From Helicostylum pulchrum (taxonomy: Eukaryota; Mucoromycota; Mucoromycetes; Mucorales; Mucoraceae), in the NCBI GenBank assembly GCA_025677825.1, contig JAIXMO010000012.1, positions 434,001 to 498,000 on the forward strand: a stretch of DNA of 64,000 nt, written 5' to 3'. The translations under genes were made by a program, and so were the position numbers. The notes under the pieces are model-generated. The model had not been told where the DNA came from, ran no database searches, and saw nothing but the letters and a program-made list of their open reading frames with translations. The first letter of the stretch is position 1. Every line of letters begins with the position of its first letter. Positions 36,489 through 48,572 of this stretch are shown here, piece by piece.

Positions 36489-38627
36489 TTAGTGATAAGA
36501 TGAAACAGATCGATTACTGCTCATATTAAATTGAGGTTGCTCAAAGTAACCTTGCTTTTTTGCTACCAGAGGAGGAGACAAAGGAGTCTTGGTATTATTA
36601 AAGTAAATGTATCTTTGTTGTGTTTGATCCGAAGAAGAAGGCGACATACCGGGTTGAGCCAATCTTCTGAGGTTGGAGTAAGCAGGAGGGGAAGAAGGAA
36701 GGGAATGTGGTGATAATGGTTCATCAGATGAATAATAAGATCCAGACGTACTACCCGGTACAGTAACACTACTTGAGGGAGATAAAGGCATAGAGGCGGC
36801 CCATTCTTGTTGTTCCGAATGTGACATGGCCTGATGTTGAGGGGCAGGTGGCAAAGGAGGTGCTTCCTTATGTTGCTGTTGTTGTTGTTGCTGGCCAAGC
36901 AGCATACGTTTAGCATTCATCATAATTCTTAAAGCTCGGATCTGAAGTGCGCCTTGAAACGTAAGTGTGGCGGTTTCATATACCATACTCGCCGTCGAGA
37001 TAGTCAACAATTGATGAAGTGCATACGTAGTTAATTGCTTTAATCTTTCTAAGTTGTACATGTCTGCCAACACCAACAGTCGAGAAAGAATTTGAGGCTG
37101 ATGCTGTTGTGCAGTGATCAAGTGATCTGTATAAATATACTGTAAAAACGCCAACGTCACCGAGTAATTTTCTGGAAACAAAAGTTGCTTTCTCTGTATC
37201 TGAGTGTGTCGAATATTCTTTGCTTTAGCGGCTACTTCTTGATCATGTAACAGCTGTGCAAACTCTGGCCATCGCTCAGCGAGGACGACACTGTTGGCAG
37301 GAATCGATTGGCGGTCTGTGGTCCAGATAGTGAGGTCAGACATACCGGGTTCATTCAACATGCTTAAGCCCAACTCTTGTGCCACCGTAGAGCAAGTAGC
37401 CGGAGGCAACGAATAAATTCCAAACGCTTCGAGATCCACCGTAGCAATATGATCAAAATTGATGCGGCGATAGCTATAATCGTCTTTCAAATCACGTTGA
37501 CCGTGTCCCAATATATAATATTTTCTTCTAGATAAAAGACCACGATTCCAAGACCCTTCCGACATCGTAGACCCTGTATCGATATGGGACCAAGATAGGT
37601 TTGTCAAGTTGAGTGCCCAAATTTGAAACCCGCGTTGCGTAGAGCTCAAGAAAGTACCAGACACCACAAAGTAATGACCCATTAAATGGCCCGTAGGAAA
37701 ACGAAGACCTGGGGGTAATAAGGAACCTGTCATTTCTGAAGCATGGTTACGGAAATCTACGTTACGAGAAGACCGCATGGGCATAAAACTTTGGAGGTCA
37801 CGAGTCAAATCACTGAAGTTGTAATTAGAATAGATACACACTGGAGGAGCATCGGGAGATGGTTGGTCATCTATCTTATCTTTGTCGTTTGTGTTCACGT
37901 TCCAAAAAGGAAGAGATGGTTTACCGCCATAAGACGTTGTGTCGTTTTTAGATGATGGACAAAAGGCGACGGCACGGTAAGCGTCGTAGGGCCCGTTCAT
38001 AGGCCCACCATGTACCCACGCACACGCAGTTAAATTAAACACATTGATTTCATTAATGTGTGTATTAGCAATATCTTGACCGCCCATAATAACCAACTTG
38101 TCTGAATCCCAAATAGTTGCAAGATGTGCGTAACGAGCCTGTGGTGTAAAAATACTTGGTGATACATTAATTTCGACCCAAGACATTGTCTCAATATCAA
38201 GCATGGATACATCGTCCATAGCACATAATTTCTCTTCTTGAGGTAACTGTTGTTGTAGATGTTGTTGAGGACGAGGACGACGCCCTGTGGCGTTTCCCAT
38301 ACCGCCAAATAAGACAATGTATCGATCTTTAAAAACTGTGGCAGAGTGAAAGTATCGAGGTACCGGTGCCTTGGCTGAATCAGGTGGGGCAATGTGTCTA
38401 GCCCATACTAATGTAGGAAGGTGAAGGATGTAGAGATAATTGGTCATTTGTCGTGTAGAAGCTACTCGGCCTCCAAATACGTACAGGTCGTCACCAATCA
38501 CGGTGGTTGAACTACCAACCAAAGGTGGTGGCACTTCTCCTTTGGTTAATTTGATATCGGTTGTAAGGTCTGCAATAGATTGTCGAGCAAATCCATTTGT
38601 TGCCGTTCCATTTGTTAATATGACCAT
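36489..38627 (-). CDS. Kelch-repeat and BTB domain protein
   Basis: Single-exon gene, 712 aa from the ATG at 38627 (MVILTNGTATNGFARQ); an upstream extension of the frame is hydrophobic and has no ATG in good context. Kelch repeats occupy ~35-390 (DDLYVFGGRVAST, RYIVLFGGMGNA, DKLVIMGGQDIAN, GHYFVVSGTFLS). A BTB domain follows at ~440-560 (DLTIWTTDRQSIPANSVVLAERWPEF, LQYIYTDHL). The tail is Gln/Ser/Pro-rich. Similar Kelch-BTB proteins in fungi include the Mds3/Pmd1 group linked to pH and TOR signalling, but that subfamily is not certain. BTB proteins often bind Cul3; no direct evidence here. Confidence 0.9.
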   Translation of the reverse strand: MVILTNGTATNGFARQSIADLTTDIKLTKGEVPPPLVGSSTTVIGDDLYVFGGRVASTRQMTNYLYILHLPTLVWARHIAPPDSAKAPVPRYFHSATVFKDRYIVLFGGMGNATGRRPRPQQHLQQQLPQEEKLCAMDDVSMLDIETMSWVEINVSPSIFTPQARYAHLATIWDSDKLVIMGGQDIANTHINEINVFNLTACAWVHGGPMNGPYDAYRAVAFCPSSKNDTTSYGGKPSLPFWNVNTNDKDKIDDQPSPDAPPVCIYSNYNFSDLTRDLQSFMPMRSSRNVDFRNHASEMTGSLLPPGLRFPTGHLMGHYFVVSGTFLSSTQRGFQIWALNLTNLSWSHIDTGSTMSEGSWNRGLLSRRKYYILGHGQRDLKDDYSYRRINFDHIATVDLEAFGIYSLPPATCSTVAQELGLSMLNEPGMSDLTIWTTDRQSIPANSVVLAERWPEFAQLLHDQEVAAKAKNIRHTQIQRKQLLFPENYSVTLAFLQYIYTDHLITAQQHQPQILSRLLVLADMYNLERLKQLTTYALHQLLTISTASMVYETATLTFQGALQIRALRIMMNAKRMLLGQQQQQQQHKEAPPLPPAPQHQAMSHSEQQEWAASMPLSPSSSVTVPGSTSGSYYSSDEPLSPHSLPSSPPAYSNLRRLAQPGMSPSSSDQTQQRYIYFNNTKTPLSPPLVAKKQGYFEQPQFNMSSNRSVSSYH

Positions 38628-41600
38628 TTCTCTCTTTTTTAAAATAAAAATAGTATAGGAAAGAAAAAAGATGAAATAGATTATAAAAAAAAAACTAGAT
38701 TCCAAGAATTGTATAATAGTTTATTTCCAGTGTGTCACTATTGGTTGTGGTTTGGAGTACAATAGAAATGTTTGATGACTATAAAAAGAAGTTACCACCG
38801 AAACACCACTAAAACAATTTAATTCAGTGTGCATGGCCCTTTTTAAAGTTGTGATACCCTTTTTTTCTTCGCGCTCCCAAAAAATCTATATTTCCTATTT
38901 CTATCTGTAATTTCTATTCTAATTTTTTTTTTAGATCCATTTGTTTATCTACTTACACTTAAACATTATTTTATATATATCAAAAATTACTGTTTTATAT
39001 ACTACTTTTGTATCTATACTTTTCTTTCTAGCTTTATAGATGATCATTTTACTTCTCAAGGCCTGGGGTTATCGTTTCACAGATAATTTTATTTATTCCC
39101 ACAAGTTTCTTTTTGTCCTTGTTCTTATTTGCTTATCCAATATACTCCCTCCACTTACATCCATACGACTAAGCCTCTGCTTACATTAGCTTCGAGTGGT
39201 TGGTGCTCATTATCATGTACGACTTATCACTAATCGCTTGCAAATTCTGGCCGATTATATAAAAGACCCTTGCAGACGATTTCTTCTAACGTAATCAAAA
39301 AAAAAAAAAAAATTTGTATCACACCAATATGGTTTGAAATGAAAAAAAGCGGTTATTTAAAACTATCAATGTGGTACAAGAAATACTTAAATGCCGTTTG
39401 GAAGCTCTCTTGCGCGCATGCAAGGAGTACCCTTCTTTTAAAAGGGATTTATTCTAGCGTTTTTTTTTTTTATTCTATCCCAGTACAATTGCGAACCGCG
39501 AGCACATTTTTTTTTATTTTATTTAGGAGCGTTTAACATTGATGGATTAACTAATTTATTGAAAGATATGTTAAGTTTATCGAGATATGGCCATTAATCA
39601 TTATAGTTTTTATTTCCCTGAAGATACGGTAAGGATATTTCGTGTATGCACAGTTTAATAAATTTTTTCCTAACTCTATGTACCTGGTTCGTACCAAACT
39701 TTGCTTACATAAATAACAGGTGCTTTGATTTAGTAAAACGATGGAGGTTTTACAATAACGTTAAGTGCAACGGTATACTTTACTCACAGAATAAAAAAAT
39801 TGGATTATAGTTTATGTATTATACTTTTTAAAGCACACGTAAAACTTATCAGTTTTTTAAAGTGATGTTAGTTGATTTAGAATATACGTTTAATACTATA
39901 GAAATAAAATCCATATATGTAATAGTTCTAAAAAATCAAAGCGGTCTATATGAATGTCACTTGCACTTCGTGTAATATTTTCGTTTTGTTGGATAATATC
40001 TTTATAATAGGAATGACTTTAGGCGATTTAGAAAATCTTAACGCATTTATCCAAAATGTACTTTGTAGTAAACGCTTGAATTTTTGATCGTGAATCAAAC
40101 TCTGTAAATTTCCTTTTAAAGCCGTCGCTTCTTGTCATACCTCCACTTATTATAATCACTATCAGTAAGTGAATTAATAAATATAATAAATTAAGTGCAT
40201 AATACCTGCTCAAGACTCTTTTCATCGTACATTCTCGAACGTCTATAATCGAGTTCAGAGACAATATATTTAAGATAAAATTTATTAACAAGTTTATTTC
40301 TGTATAGTATCTTACAAGATGTAAACATAAACCCGTACTGAATATATTATTAAAGGTCTTCTAGAAACAATCTACAGTTAAAAGAAAAATGCCTCTAAAG
40401 AAAGATGGAATATATAGATCACTTTTGCATTCTTATCCGCATTTATTGTTCCTTTCGATAAGCGAACGCATGAAATACGTCTCAAAAAAAAGCTATGTCG
40501 CACATTTTGCCGAACGAGTAAATAGAACGTGTATCAAGATTTCCTTAAATATAAAAAGGGTTTCTTTTTTTTTTGACAATAGAGTCTAGCCAAACCTCAA
40601 CATTTTTCAAAACAGTCTTCTGATTTTTTTTTGTTTTATTTGTTACTCACTTGCATTAAAACAATGCAAAAAAAAAGCAGCATGATTTCTTCATTTTTAT
40701 CATGCGAATAATTAGCACACTATACGATAATTATCGAATTGTGTATAAGTCTGATGTGAATTTTATGAAATAAAAGCTTCACTAACTAAAAGATTAACCT
40801 TTACCTAAAATTGCTGATTTTAAACTTTAAAAAATGGCGCCCGAAATAGTAAAAGTGTGTCAAGAATATAAAAAGTAAACCAGCACATGCGAGCTATAAA
40901 GCTAGTTTAATTTATTCACTATTTACTGAGCAGAAAAAAAAGGTATGTCTATCTTGTTATCGAAAATCAAGTTCCAACCAACAGAGAATGTCCTATAAAA
41001 ATTGAATAAGTGAAGAAATTAAAGTTTTAATGAAAAAAAAGTGTATTAGTAACTTAAATTAAGATCGATGCGCGGTTCTTCCGAGGAACAATGGTGTTGT
41101 TTTATGATTGGATAAAGTTGAGGTTGCATTTGAAGGGGCCTTTGCTTTTTTTTTTCGAAAGAACTTCTGTTTCTTCTGCCTCAGGTTGTACGGTTTGACA
41201 CCTGTACCTCCTATTTTTTTGAGGTACAGCATGTAAGAGGGATTTCCCTGCTTAGTAAATGAAAATCCAGAAACAAAGAAGAATATAATAATTGAACCAC
41301 CTTGCTTTTTGATTTATTGTCTCCTTTTGTTCAAACTGAATCTTTAGTCTTTTTCAGTAACAATGTATTTTTCAGTTCGAGCAATTGATGGAATTGTAGC
41401 TGTTACTAAGATTTACACGGTTCTCTTGTCTTACGACTACAAGATTAGCTTTGTGATTCCTTTCTAAAAAAAACCCTGTGCCTGATATTTTAGATCAAAG
41501 ATGTATCCTTTGTCAGATTTTTTTTCTGTAAAAAGATCATGACTGAACTTCATTTTTCGGTGTTAAAATAAGCTGCTGAATTATATGTTTTTGACATAAA

Positions 41601-42032
41601 AAAGATGACATTTTATGTGTAGTATAGATACGATAAAAAAAAATAGTTTATCTTTAACTTCAATCAACTGGGGGTTATATGTATAAATAGATTTAATAGT
41701 TAATAAAACAGAACTAAAGGGACAAAGAAATGATAAATCAAACATTCAAAAACTTGTGAGCGATTCCTGCACTTGCTGCAATTCCCTTTTTTGGAGCGTA
41801 GAAACCGTCACGGCAAACTGAACCATAAATCAGGCACACCTATGACGAAGAAGGCGAATAATTTTATGTCACGTACACCCTTTACAGTCATGAACAAAGC
41901 AGCACCACTGAAGTTGTTGGGTTTTATCAGATCACATGTTTAATCACCCCCTTTTTTTTAAAGAAAAAAAAAATGAATAGCATTGAATATCTTACTCTTT
42001 ATTTTTTCATTATATTTTAATAATAAGCTTGA
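38628..42032. other. Long gene-poor region
   Basis: 3.4 kb with no convincing gene on either strand. Short frames at 39270-39536, 40028-40291 and 40389-40589 are dominated by Lys/Phe/Ile/Leu from A/T runs. No tRNA-like box pair, long tandem repeat or transposon terminal repeat was noticed. It contains the promoters of the Kelch-BTB gene (leftwards) and the lipase-like gene (rightwards). Confidence 0.4.
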
Positions 42033-44955
42033 ATGTTTAGCTGGTTTGGATTTGAGACAAAAAAAGAGCAACAACAACCACAACAACAACAGCAAAGACC
42101 AGTAAAAAATGTTCAAGCTGAAAAATCATCCATGATTACATCAAAAGTATCTCCAACTGTAAAGTCAACGTCTGTTAGTGTTACTGTTGACGAAGTGGTC
42201 AATAATTTTAATTTGAACAGAAGAGACTCTTTTGTCTATTCAGAACCTGAATCCTTCATTTCAAACGAGCCATTACGATCGGCTTCAATATCACTATCTA
42301 TTGAATTAGCAAAAAAGTCTTCCATGTCATCACTCAATGGCAACAAGTCAAAGCCAATTCCTTTTGCTCAAAAGCCAGATACTATTACTCCTCATTCAAG
42401 TTTACCAAAGAGTATGGCCATTCAAAAGAAGCAACGTCCACCTTCTTCTATTGCAAGTAATTCGTCTAGTTCACTTTTACAACGTATGGCTCATTCACCC
42501 AAGGCTTCTGCAGCAGCTTTTCCAACCAGTGTATCGGCAAATGGAAACCCTTATTATAATAAACATGAAGAAGAGCACGAGAACGTTCGATCAGCGGCTA
42601 TCGATAGTTTAACTAAACGAATGCCTACGCCAACGGTAAATTCAGATATAGACGATGATGAGGACGATGATGATGACGATGATGATGAGGATAGAATGAA
42701 TGATACACCTGCAACTACGACAACATCATTGGATAATGAATATTTCGATAATCAAAAGGATCAGCTGCAAACTACGAACAATCAACAAAAACAACAACAA
42801 ATTATAGATGGCACTGAACGAGAAGAAACTATCAAATCTCCTACATTGTCCACGTGCGAAAATAAAAGTAACTTAACTAAACAAGATAAAGGAGGATTTT
42901 GGTCCTGGATTGGATTTTCATCTCACACAGAGACTATTGTAGTCGAACAAGGTGATACTCTCATTAATACAGCGAGGAGTGCAGAAAATATTGAGCAGAA
43001 ATCCCAAATTACAACTCAACAAGAGATCGTAGAAGTAACACTAGATATTCAACAAGATAATACCCAACAAGAAGCGTCTGAAGTTATTCAACAACCCCAA
43101 ATTATAGAAGAAAAAAACACATCTTGGGCATCTTATTTTTATTCATCATCAAAACAAACTACTGTTGTAACAACAATTCAAGATGACACGAAAAATAAGA
43201 AACCCTCACCAGTATCTGCTGCACCAGTACCTGCCAAGGTGAAAAGAACATCTTCACTACCCACACCCGATACTATAAAGCCACCTATACCTAGTCAAAC
43301 ATTAAGATTATCTGCTTCTACGTCCTCGTTTCACCCCAGAAAAAAGAATCAAGTTTTACCACCATTTGACTCACAATTCATTCAAACCGAAACACCCGAA
43401 GTTGTGACACCAACGAACAATAATAACAATAATAATATAATCACTAAAGCAATTGAAGCAATCAACTCCATATTGATTCAACCACCACCCGATCAACCTG
43501 AAGATACTTCAAACTGGATAGCAAAACGTATGCGAGCCAAATTCTCTAGTTTTGTAGAAGACATGAAATCTTCAGATCCAAAGACGATTGTCGATAAACG
43601 TATTGTTGTTGTGGGTGTACATGGTTGGTTTCCTATGAAGGTAAATAGAAAACTTGTTCAACATTTAAATAATTCCTCTTTTTTTTTTTCTCACTCGCAA
43701 TAGCTTGTTCGTAGTATGATTGGTGAACCTACCGGTACTTCCTTGAAATTCTGTGAGCAAATGGCGTCGGGTGTAAAACTTTATTTTCAAACTGAGCATG
43801 GAGTCACATTGTCGAAAGATGCTATCACAATGGTACCTTTAGAAGGAGAAGGAAAAGTCGAGGATAGAGTAAGTCAATTATATGCTAAATTAATAGCAAA
43901 CTCGGTTTGGTTAGAGGCTGTCTCCTCCGCAGATGTTATACTATGGGCGACGCATTCCCAAGGAACTCCTGTATCCGTCATGTTATTACAAAAGTTATTA
44001 GAGAGAGGTCATATTCACATTATAAGGCAATCGGTTTGTTTGTTAGCAATGGCCGGAATTTCGCATGGTCCATTCCCTTCCTTAAAAGGTAGTCTTATAG
44101 TAAAGGTATGTCATAAAGCATAGAGATCTCACATAAAAAACCGTATTTGCTTATATAAGTTTTTACCAGTACTTTGAAGCGGATGCTGCACGTGAGTTAT
44201 TTGAGTTCATGGATTCTACTAGCTCAATCTCTCTCAAGTTCCGCCAATCACTTGCATACGTTTTAAAATGCGGAATCAAAATGGTACTGACAGGTTCAAT
44301 GCAAGATCAAGTGGTTCCTTTATACTCTGCAATCATGTCATCTGTAAACCATCCTAATATCCTGAGATCCATTTACATAGATGGTCATATTTATTCCCAG
44401 GATGACTTTCTTATCGACTTGATCGTATTTGCATTACGATTACGTAATACTGGCCTTCCTGATTACGATTTACTTACTCATCTAAGCGAAGTTTTAGCTG
44501 GAAGTTTGTATGCGTTAGAGGGTGGCCACTCTACAATTTACGAAGAGTTGGAAGTTTATATGACAGCTGTAAGATATACGTTTGAAACAGCCCCCTTTGG
44601 AAAATATATACGTGCGTTTCCTTCCTGTAAAAACCAAACGTCTACAAGTCTACCAACACCTGCTGCATCGACTTCTAGTTCCCGAAAAACCCCTTTATCA
44701 ACACCCTCTATAGTTACCGTAAAAGAAATTGAAGCTAAAATGGAACCCTTTCAAGCGAAACAACAACAAAATCCATTTTATTTACCTTGGGCCATGCACA
44801 GCATATGTTCCGACCCGTTGGTTTTAGCAGACCAAGTATTAAAGGACGACCTAAGCAAGCTACTGACTTTATTTGAACAATGGAATCCAACAAGTGCCCG
44901 GCTAAGGGAGCTCAAGTTTAGATTGGATCCTATTAAAACTATTAAGCTCTCCTAG
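42033..44955 (+). CDS. Lipase-like alpha/beta-hydrolase family protein (YML020W-like)
   Basis: Three exons (42033-43640, 43704-44105, 44170-44955), about 931 aa. The first ~500 residues are low-complexity: poly-Gln, poly-Ser, an Asp/Glu run (~208-223) and poly-Asn, punctuated by three similar aromatic motifs: MFSWFGFETKKE, FWSWIGFSSHTE and SWASYFYSSSKQT. The C-terminal half is conserved: VVVGVHGWFPMKLVRSMIGE, then ILWATHSQGTPVSVMLLQ with a Ser in an elbow-like HSQG, and a late VLTGSMQDQVVPLYSA that could carry the acid residue. This resembles a fungal family that includes yeast YML020W (recalled from memory). Hydrolase activity and substrate are unproven. Confidence 0.8.
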
Positions 44956-45768
44956 TTCTTTTTTACATATTCACCCTCTTTACGATTTACATAGCTCCCC
45001 TTTTTTTATCACCGCGTTTATATAACTCATTAAGAAAAAACATTTCACTCTTTAATAAATATACATTTTGATATATTCTGCCTAACATATTGGTAAAGTA
45101 GAAAAAAAAGTATGTTTTTTTAAGGTACATTTTATATGCGCAACAAGGCTGCACAACGTTTTATATATGCCTCTCGGGGTTTATTCCGTAAATATAAGTT
45201 TGTGCCGGTATACTCAATAAACTCGTTGTAACATATGACAAATATAATTTCAACGCATCTTTAAAACATAATTAGACGATTTATTGGGGAACAATAGTAT
45301 ATTATTTTAACAGACAATGCCGAGTGATAGTTACAGCGTACATGGCACCGTAAATTGCACAGTACAGTGCCGTGTACCATAAACATTGTCTAACTATTCG
45401 AAACGTACAACATTATAGTCTACACAGCTAAAAACCGATACACGCGTAATATACTACGGTTCAAGTCTTTAGTAGGTTCCATGAACTCTCGAATGCACAT
45501 ATACAGTAACAAAAATTATTATGGTAATCCGTACGGAGTGGTCTTTAGCATGAATAGCCAAGTTTTTATTAGTAATAAAGAAGACAAACTGTTTAGTTTA
45601 CTATATACATTTTTTATTATTATTTGTTGCCTCACGTATGTTGACCGATTTTCCTTCGATTTTAATAAAACATTAATTTCAACTATATTGATTCAAAGTC
45701 AAAATACCACAACAATAATATGATACAGGTAATAACGGAGCGGTATATTTAGCACGGTATATAGTAGA
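44956..45768. other. Intergenic region with palindrome
   Basis: 813 bp of AT-rich DNA downstream of the lipase-like gene. The one notable structure is the imperfect palindrome at 45312-45391, listed separately. A short plus-strand frame (45481-45723) is not protein-like enough to call. Confidence 0.4.
45312..45391. repeat. Imperfect palindrome / hairpin-forming sequence
   Basis: Outer arms AGACAATG (45312-45319) and CATTGTCT (45384-45391) are perfect reverse complements. Inner arms GTACATGGCAC (45338-45348) and GTGCCGTGTAC (45367-45377) match at 10 of 11 positions around an 18-nt loop. The nested symmetry over 80 bp is more than expected by chance and could be the core of a small foldback element or a structured RNA. 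Confidence 0.6.
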
Positions 45769-46005
45769 CTATAGACGCTTGTTGTGATATGTGTTCTTTA
45801 GCGATAGTGTTGAAGAATACTTTCGAAACAAGCCTTGTTCCTTTCCTTCTTCATAACCGATCGCCCATCTGAACGCGCTTTTATTTTTTTCTCTTTGACG
45901 ATCAACAAAGAACAAATCATCGTTCGTCTTTTCTTGTTCAATAGGTGTAACAACAATATCTTCTGCGTCTTTCTTCAACTTCTTTCCTATATACTTGACT
46001 GTCAT
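45769..46005 (-). CDS. Small hypothetical protein
   Basis: Single-exon frame of 78 aa from an ATG (MTVKYIGKKLKKDAEDIVVT). It is charged, with Lys/Glu/Asp throughout (DDLFFVDRQREKNKSAFRWA), and less A/T-driven than other short frames nearby. No family recognised. It could instead be a relic of a larger gene together with the damaged gene just upstream. Confidence 0.3.
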   Translation of the reverse strand: MTVKYIGKKLKKDAEDIVVTPIEQEKTNDDLFFVDRQREKNKSAFRWAIGYEEGKEQGLFRKYSSTLSLKNTYHNKRL

Positions 46006-46224
46006 TGTAATTGACCTTCTACAGAATTCTATTTATCTTTTCCAATTGCTCATTCACTAATGTCTTGCTAGAACTGTCCAAGTTTCACATTAATGATAAG
46101 CACTTATTTAACTTATAATATGTATATAAGGCACACTCTTTTTCGCAAGTAAATACAACAGTAACCTTTTCTAAATCTGATAGTTTATTGTTATTCTTTT
46201 TATTTTTCTTTTTGATATTAACTT

Positions 46225-47207
46225 TTATATATTATAACCGTCAATATCACAGTCGTCATTCTCTTCAAGAGCAATGGTACTTCGTTGTTGACTGCATAAA
46301 AAGTATGTTAAAGCTATTATAGGTTTCAGTTTTTGCTCGCTAAGTACTTGATCGGATATGCTATCGCGTGAATAAAAGCGACAAGCTTCGGACCAGAGAT
46401 CTTGTTTACATACGTAAAAGGGCTCATCTTTGTCTTTGATAAAGTTTGATTTTCGAAAGGCTTTCGAAGAAAATCCCTGTATTACAAACATCGCTACAAT
46501 AGGTTTCACTTTGTATACATCATGTATATTTAAGCAGTATCGTTTAAGACGCTTGATAAAAGTAACATCCACTTTTTGTTGGGCTTCGACAAGAAGAGGA
46601 GGTGTTCTCTCTGAATGTTTTTGATCATTCGCAGTATATATCACATCGCTCTTTCGATCGTCTTCATGTTCATTACTTGATGTTCCATAGACAGTGTTAT
46701 TGATTTTGTGGTCTGGGGTTTTAAAAAAAAGAAAATAGTAAATTTAGTTGATAAAGTATATGTAGCGCTCCACTATCGAAGCTTTTAACGATACATGCCT
46801 GTTAAATCGTCGACAGTAATCCGTTTTATTTCTTCTTCACGAAACAAGACTTTACTCGCAAGATCCGATCCAGGAATCTTTTGCAGCGTTATGTAGAAAA
46901 TCTCTTCGTCAGAATCAATAGACTCTGCAATTAAAGATGTGAGTTTATGAGTTCAAATGACAAGAAAAGAACAAACTTACATGACATGCACTTATTCTTA
47001 TCAGTAGATGTTGTATTCAGTGTTTTATGGCTGTTGTGAATAGGTGAGAGCAGAAAGTGTTGCAGTTTGTTGCTGTATGATATGGCTATTGAAATGGGGA
47101 AATTTTGATACACGGTCAATTTACACGGTCGATTTAAAAAGTCTGACGTATTACTTACCTTTATAGAAGACCGTTACTCTAAGAAGAACCGTATAGGTTC
47201 GTACGAA
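46225..47207 (-). pseudogene. Putative multi-exon gene of unknown family, possibly inactive
   Basis: The 3' exon (to the stop at 46225) has clear coding character: VDVTFIKRLKRYCLNIHDVY, KPIVAMFVIQGFSSKAFRKS, DEPFYVCKQDLWSEACRFYS. Upstream, DSDEEIFYITLQKIPGSDLA lies in an exon around 46795-46925. Joining it in frame needs a GC-AG intron (donor GCATGT). A possible first exon begins at ATG 47207 (MFVRTYTVLLRVTVFYK) with a GTAAGT donor, but splicing the next exon with the obvious donor creates a TAG at the junction. The gene is therefore either damaged or mis-modelled. The body is vaguely like PD-(D/E)XK-nuclease-type proteins seen in fungal mobile elements, a weak guess. Confidence 0.35.
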
Positions 47208-48572
47208 CATAAAAAGTAAAAAGAAAAAAAAAAAAAACGCGAAAGCGAAAAGACAAAAACGAAACAAAGTAATAAAGATAAAGAAAAAGAAAAAGGACTT
47301 GATGGAATAAATATGGGTGATAAAAAAGATGATAAAATAGGTCTATTTACTCATCACGACGTATACACTACTATTTGCGTCATAAATACTAGTCTTTATA
47401 CATTAGTTAATCCTTTTTATTATACGTAGGATTCGATAAAACCAAGTTGGAAAAGTAATAAATACGTCACACTTTTTGGATCGACTGTGTGGAGACCGCC
47501 AATTGAGACCGTAAGCACTGTATATAGTATTCTATCCAAAGGATTTCATGTCTTACAGTATTACAAGATTAAATTGTTTGTAAAGCTTTTTTATAAAAAC
47601 TTTTGGACCCTTCATAATGATTTAAGATTTGCGATTAAAAAAAAGCAGTAACCAGTACCACCACCTTTTTCTTTTTTTTGAGGAACAGAAGCTCCTTTTT
47701 TATTCTTAAATAAGTATGTTTAAACGTCAGTGTAACATTCTACTATACTTTATCGATGGCTAATAGTTACTCATTGCAAATAGTCCATTTAAATAACATA
47801 TATTACTGCTTTAATATTGTAATTTTACCAATCAAATTATAATGAGATATGCAAAAATAAAAATATACATTTGAATGCACGTGATTGCCTTACATATACC
47901 AAATAGGGCGCATTACTGTCTAATGTAAAAGAATTAAATGCTTGTTGATATGGAATTCATATTAAATTGTATTTAAAACATGTATGCAAATTCTGACATA
48001 ATATTAAGTTAATATAGAGATACTTTTTTAATAAATAAATAAAAAAAAACTGGTCTTTTAGTAAGTACAAAAACTTTTGTTTAATATAAATGTACTCTGG
48101 CTTCGTTTAGTAAATAAAAAAAACCTAGGAAAGTCAAGGATTAATAAAACGCAACTTATATCGTGCATTATACTAACGTTATCCATTATGTTTTCGGCTG
48201 CACCTTTGTTTGAAATAAAAGCGAAACGTCTAAATCAATATACGTATATTCCTTTCAACTATATCTACTGTGTCTTTTAAGTTGGTTTTCGAGCTAGTTA
48301 AAATTCACATTTACGCGCCACTGTCTAATTGCATTTCAACATCAAGTAGCACTACATTAACTACCTCGGACTCAAACAGGCCATTCGTGCATATAGGTCA
48401 TCGATGTAAACATGCGTGCATTCGTCATTTTATAATAACCAAAAAAAATTTATACTCGTTTTATAAACATGATCTATTCGTATATAAAAGCAACTCATAA
48501 ATCTACATATACTACACTCAATTTCCCCTTTTCTCTCTCTCTTTCTTAATTGTTCAGTTGTACACGAACTGC
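47208..48572. other. Intergenic region upstream of subtilase copy 2
   Basis: 1.37 kb of AT-rich DNA with purine-rich A/G tracts at 47217-47300. No gene seen. A CT-rich stretch (48524-48546) lies just before the subtilase start. Confidence 0.4.

Noticed and set aside
40389..40589. ATG-initiated 66-codon frame in the gene-poor region
   Set aside because: Short, no family resemblance, ends in poly-Phe from a T-run; no splice partner found.
45455..45475. GGTTCAAGTC resembling a B box
   Set aside because: No A box at the right distance and no cloverleaf could be drawn.
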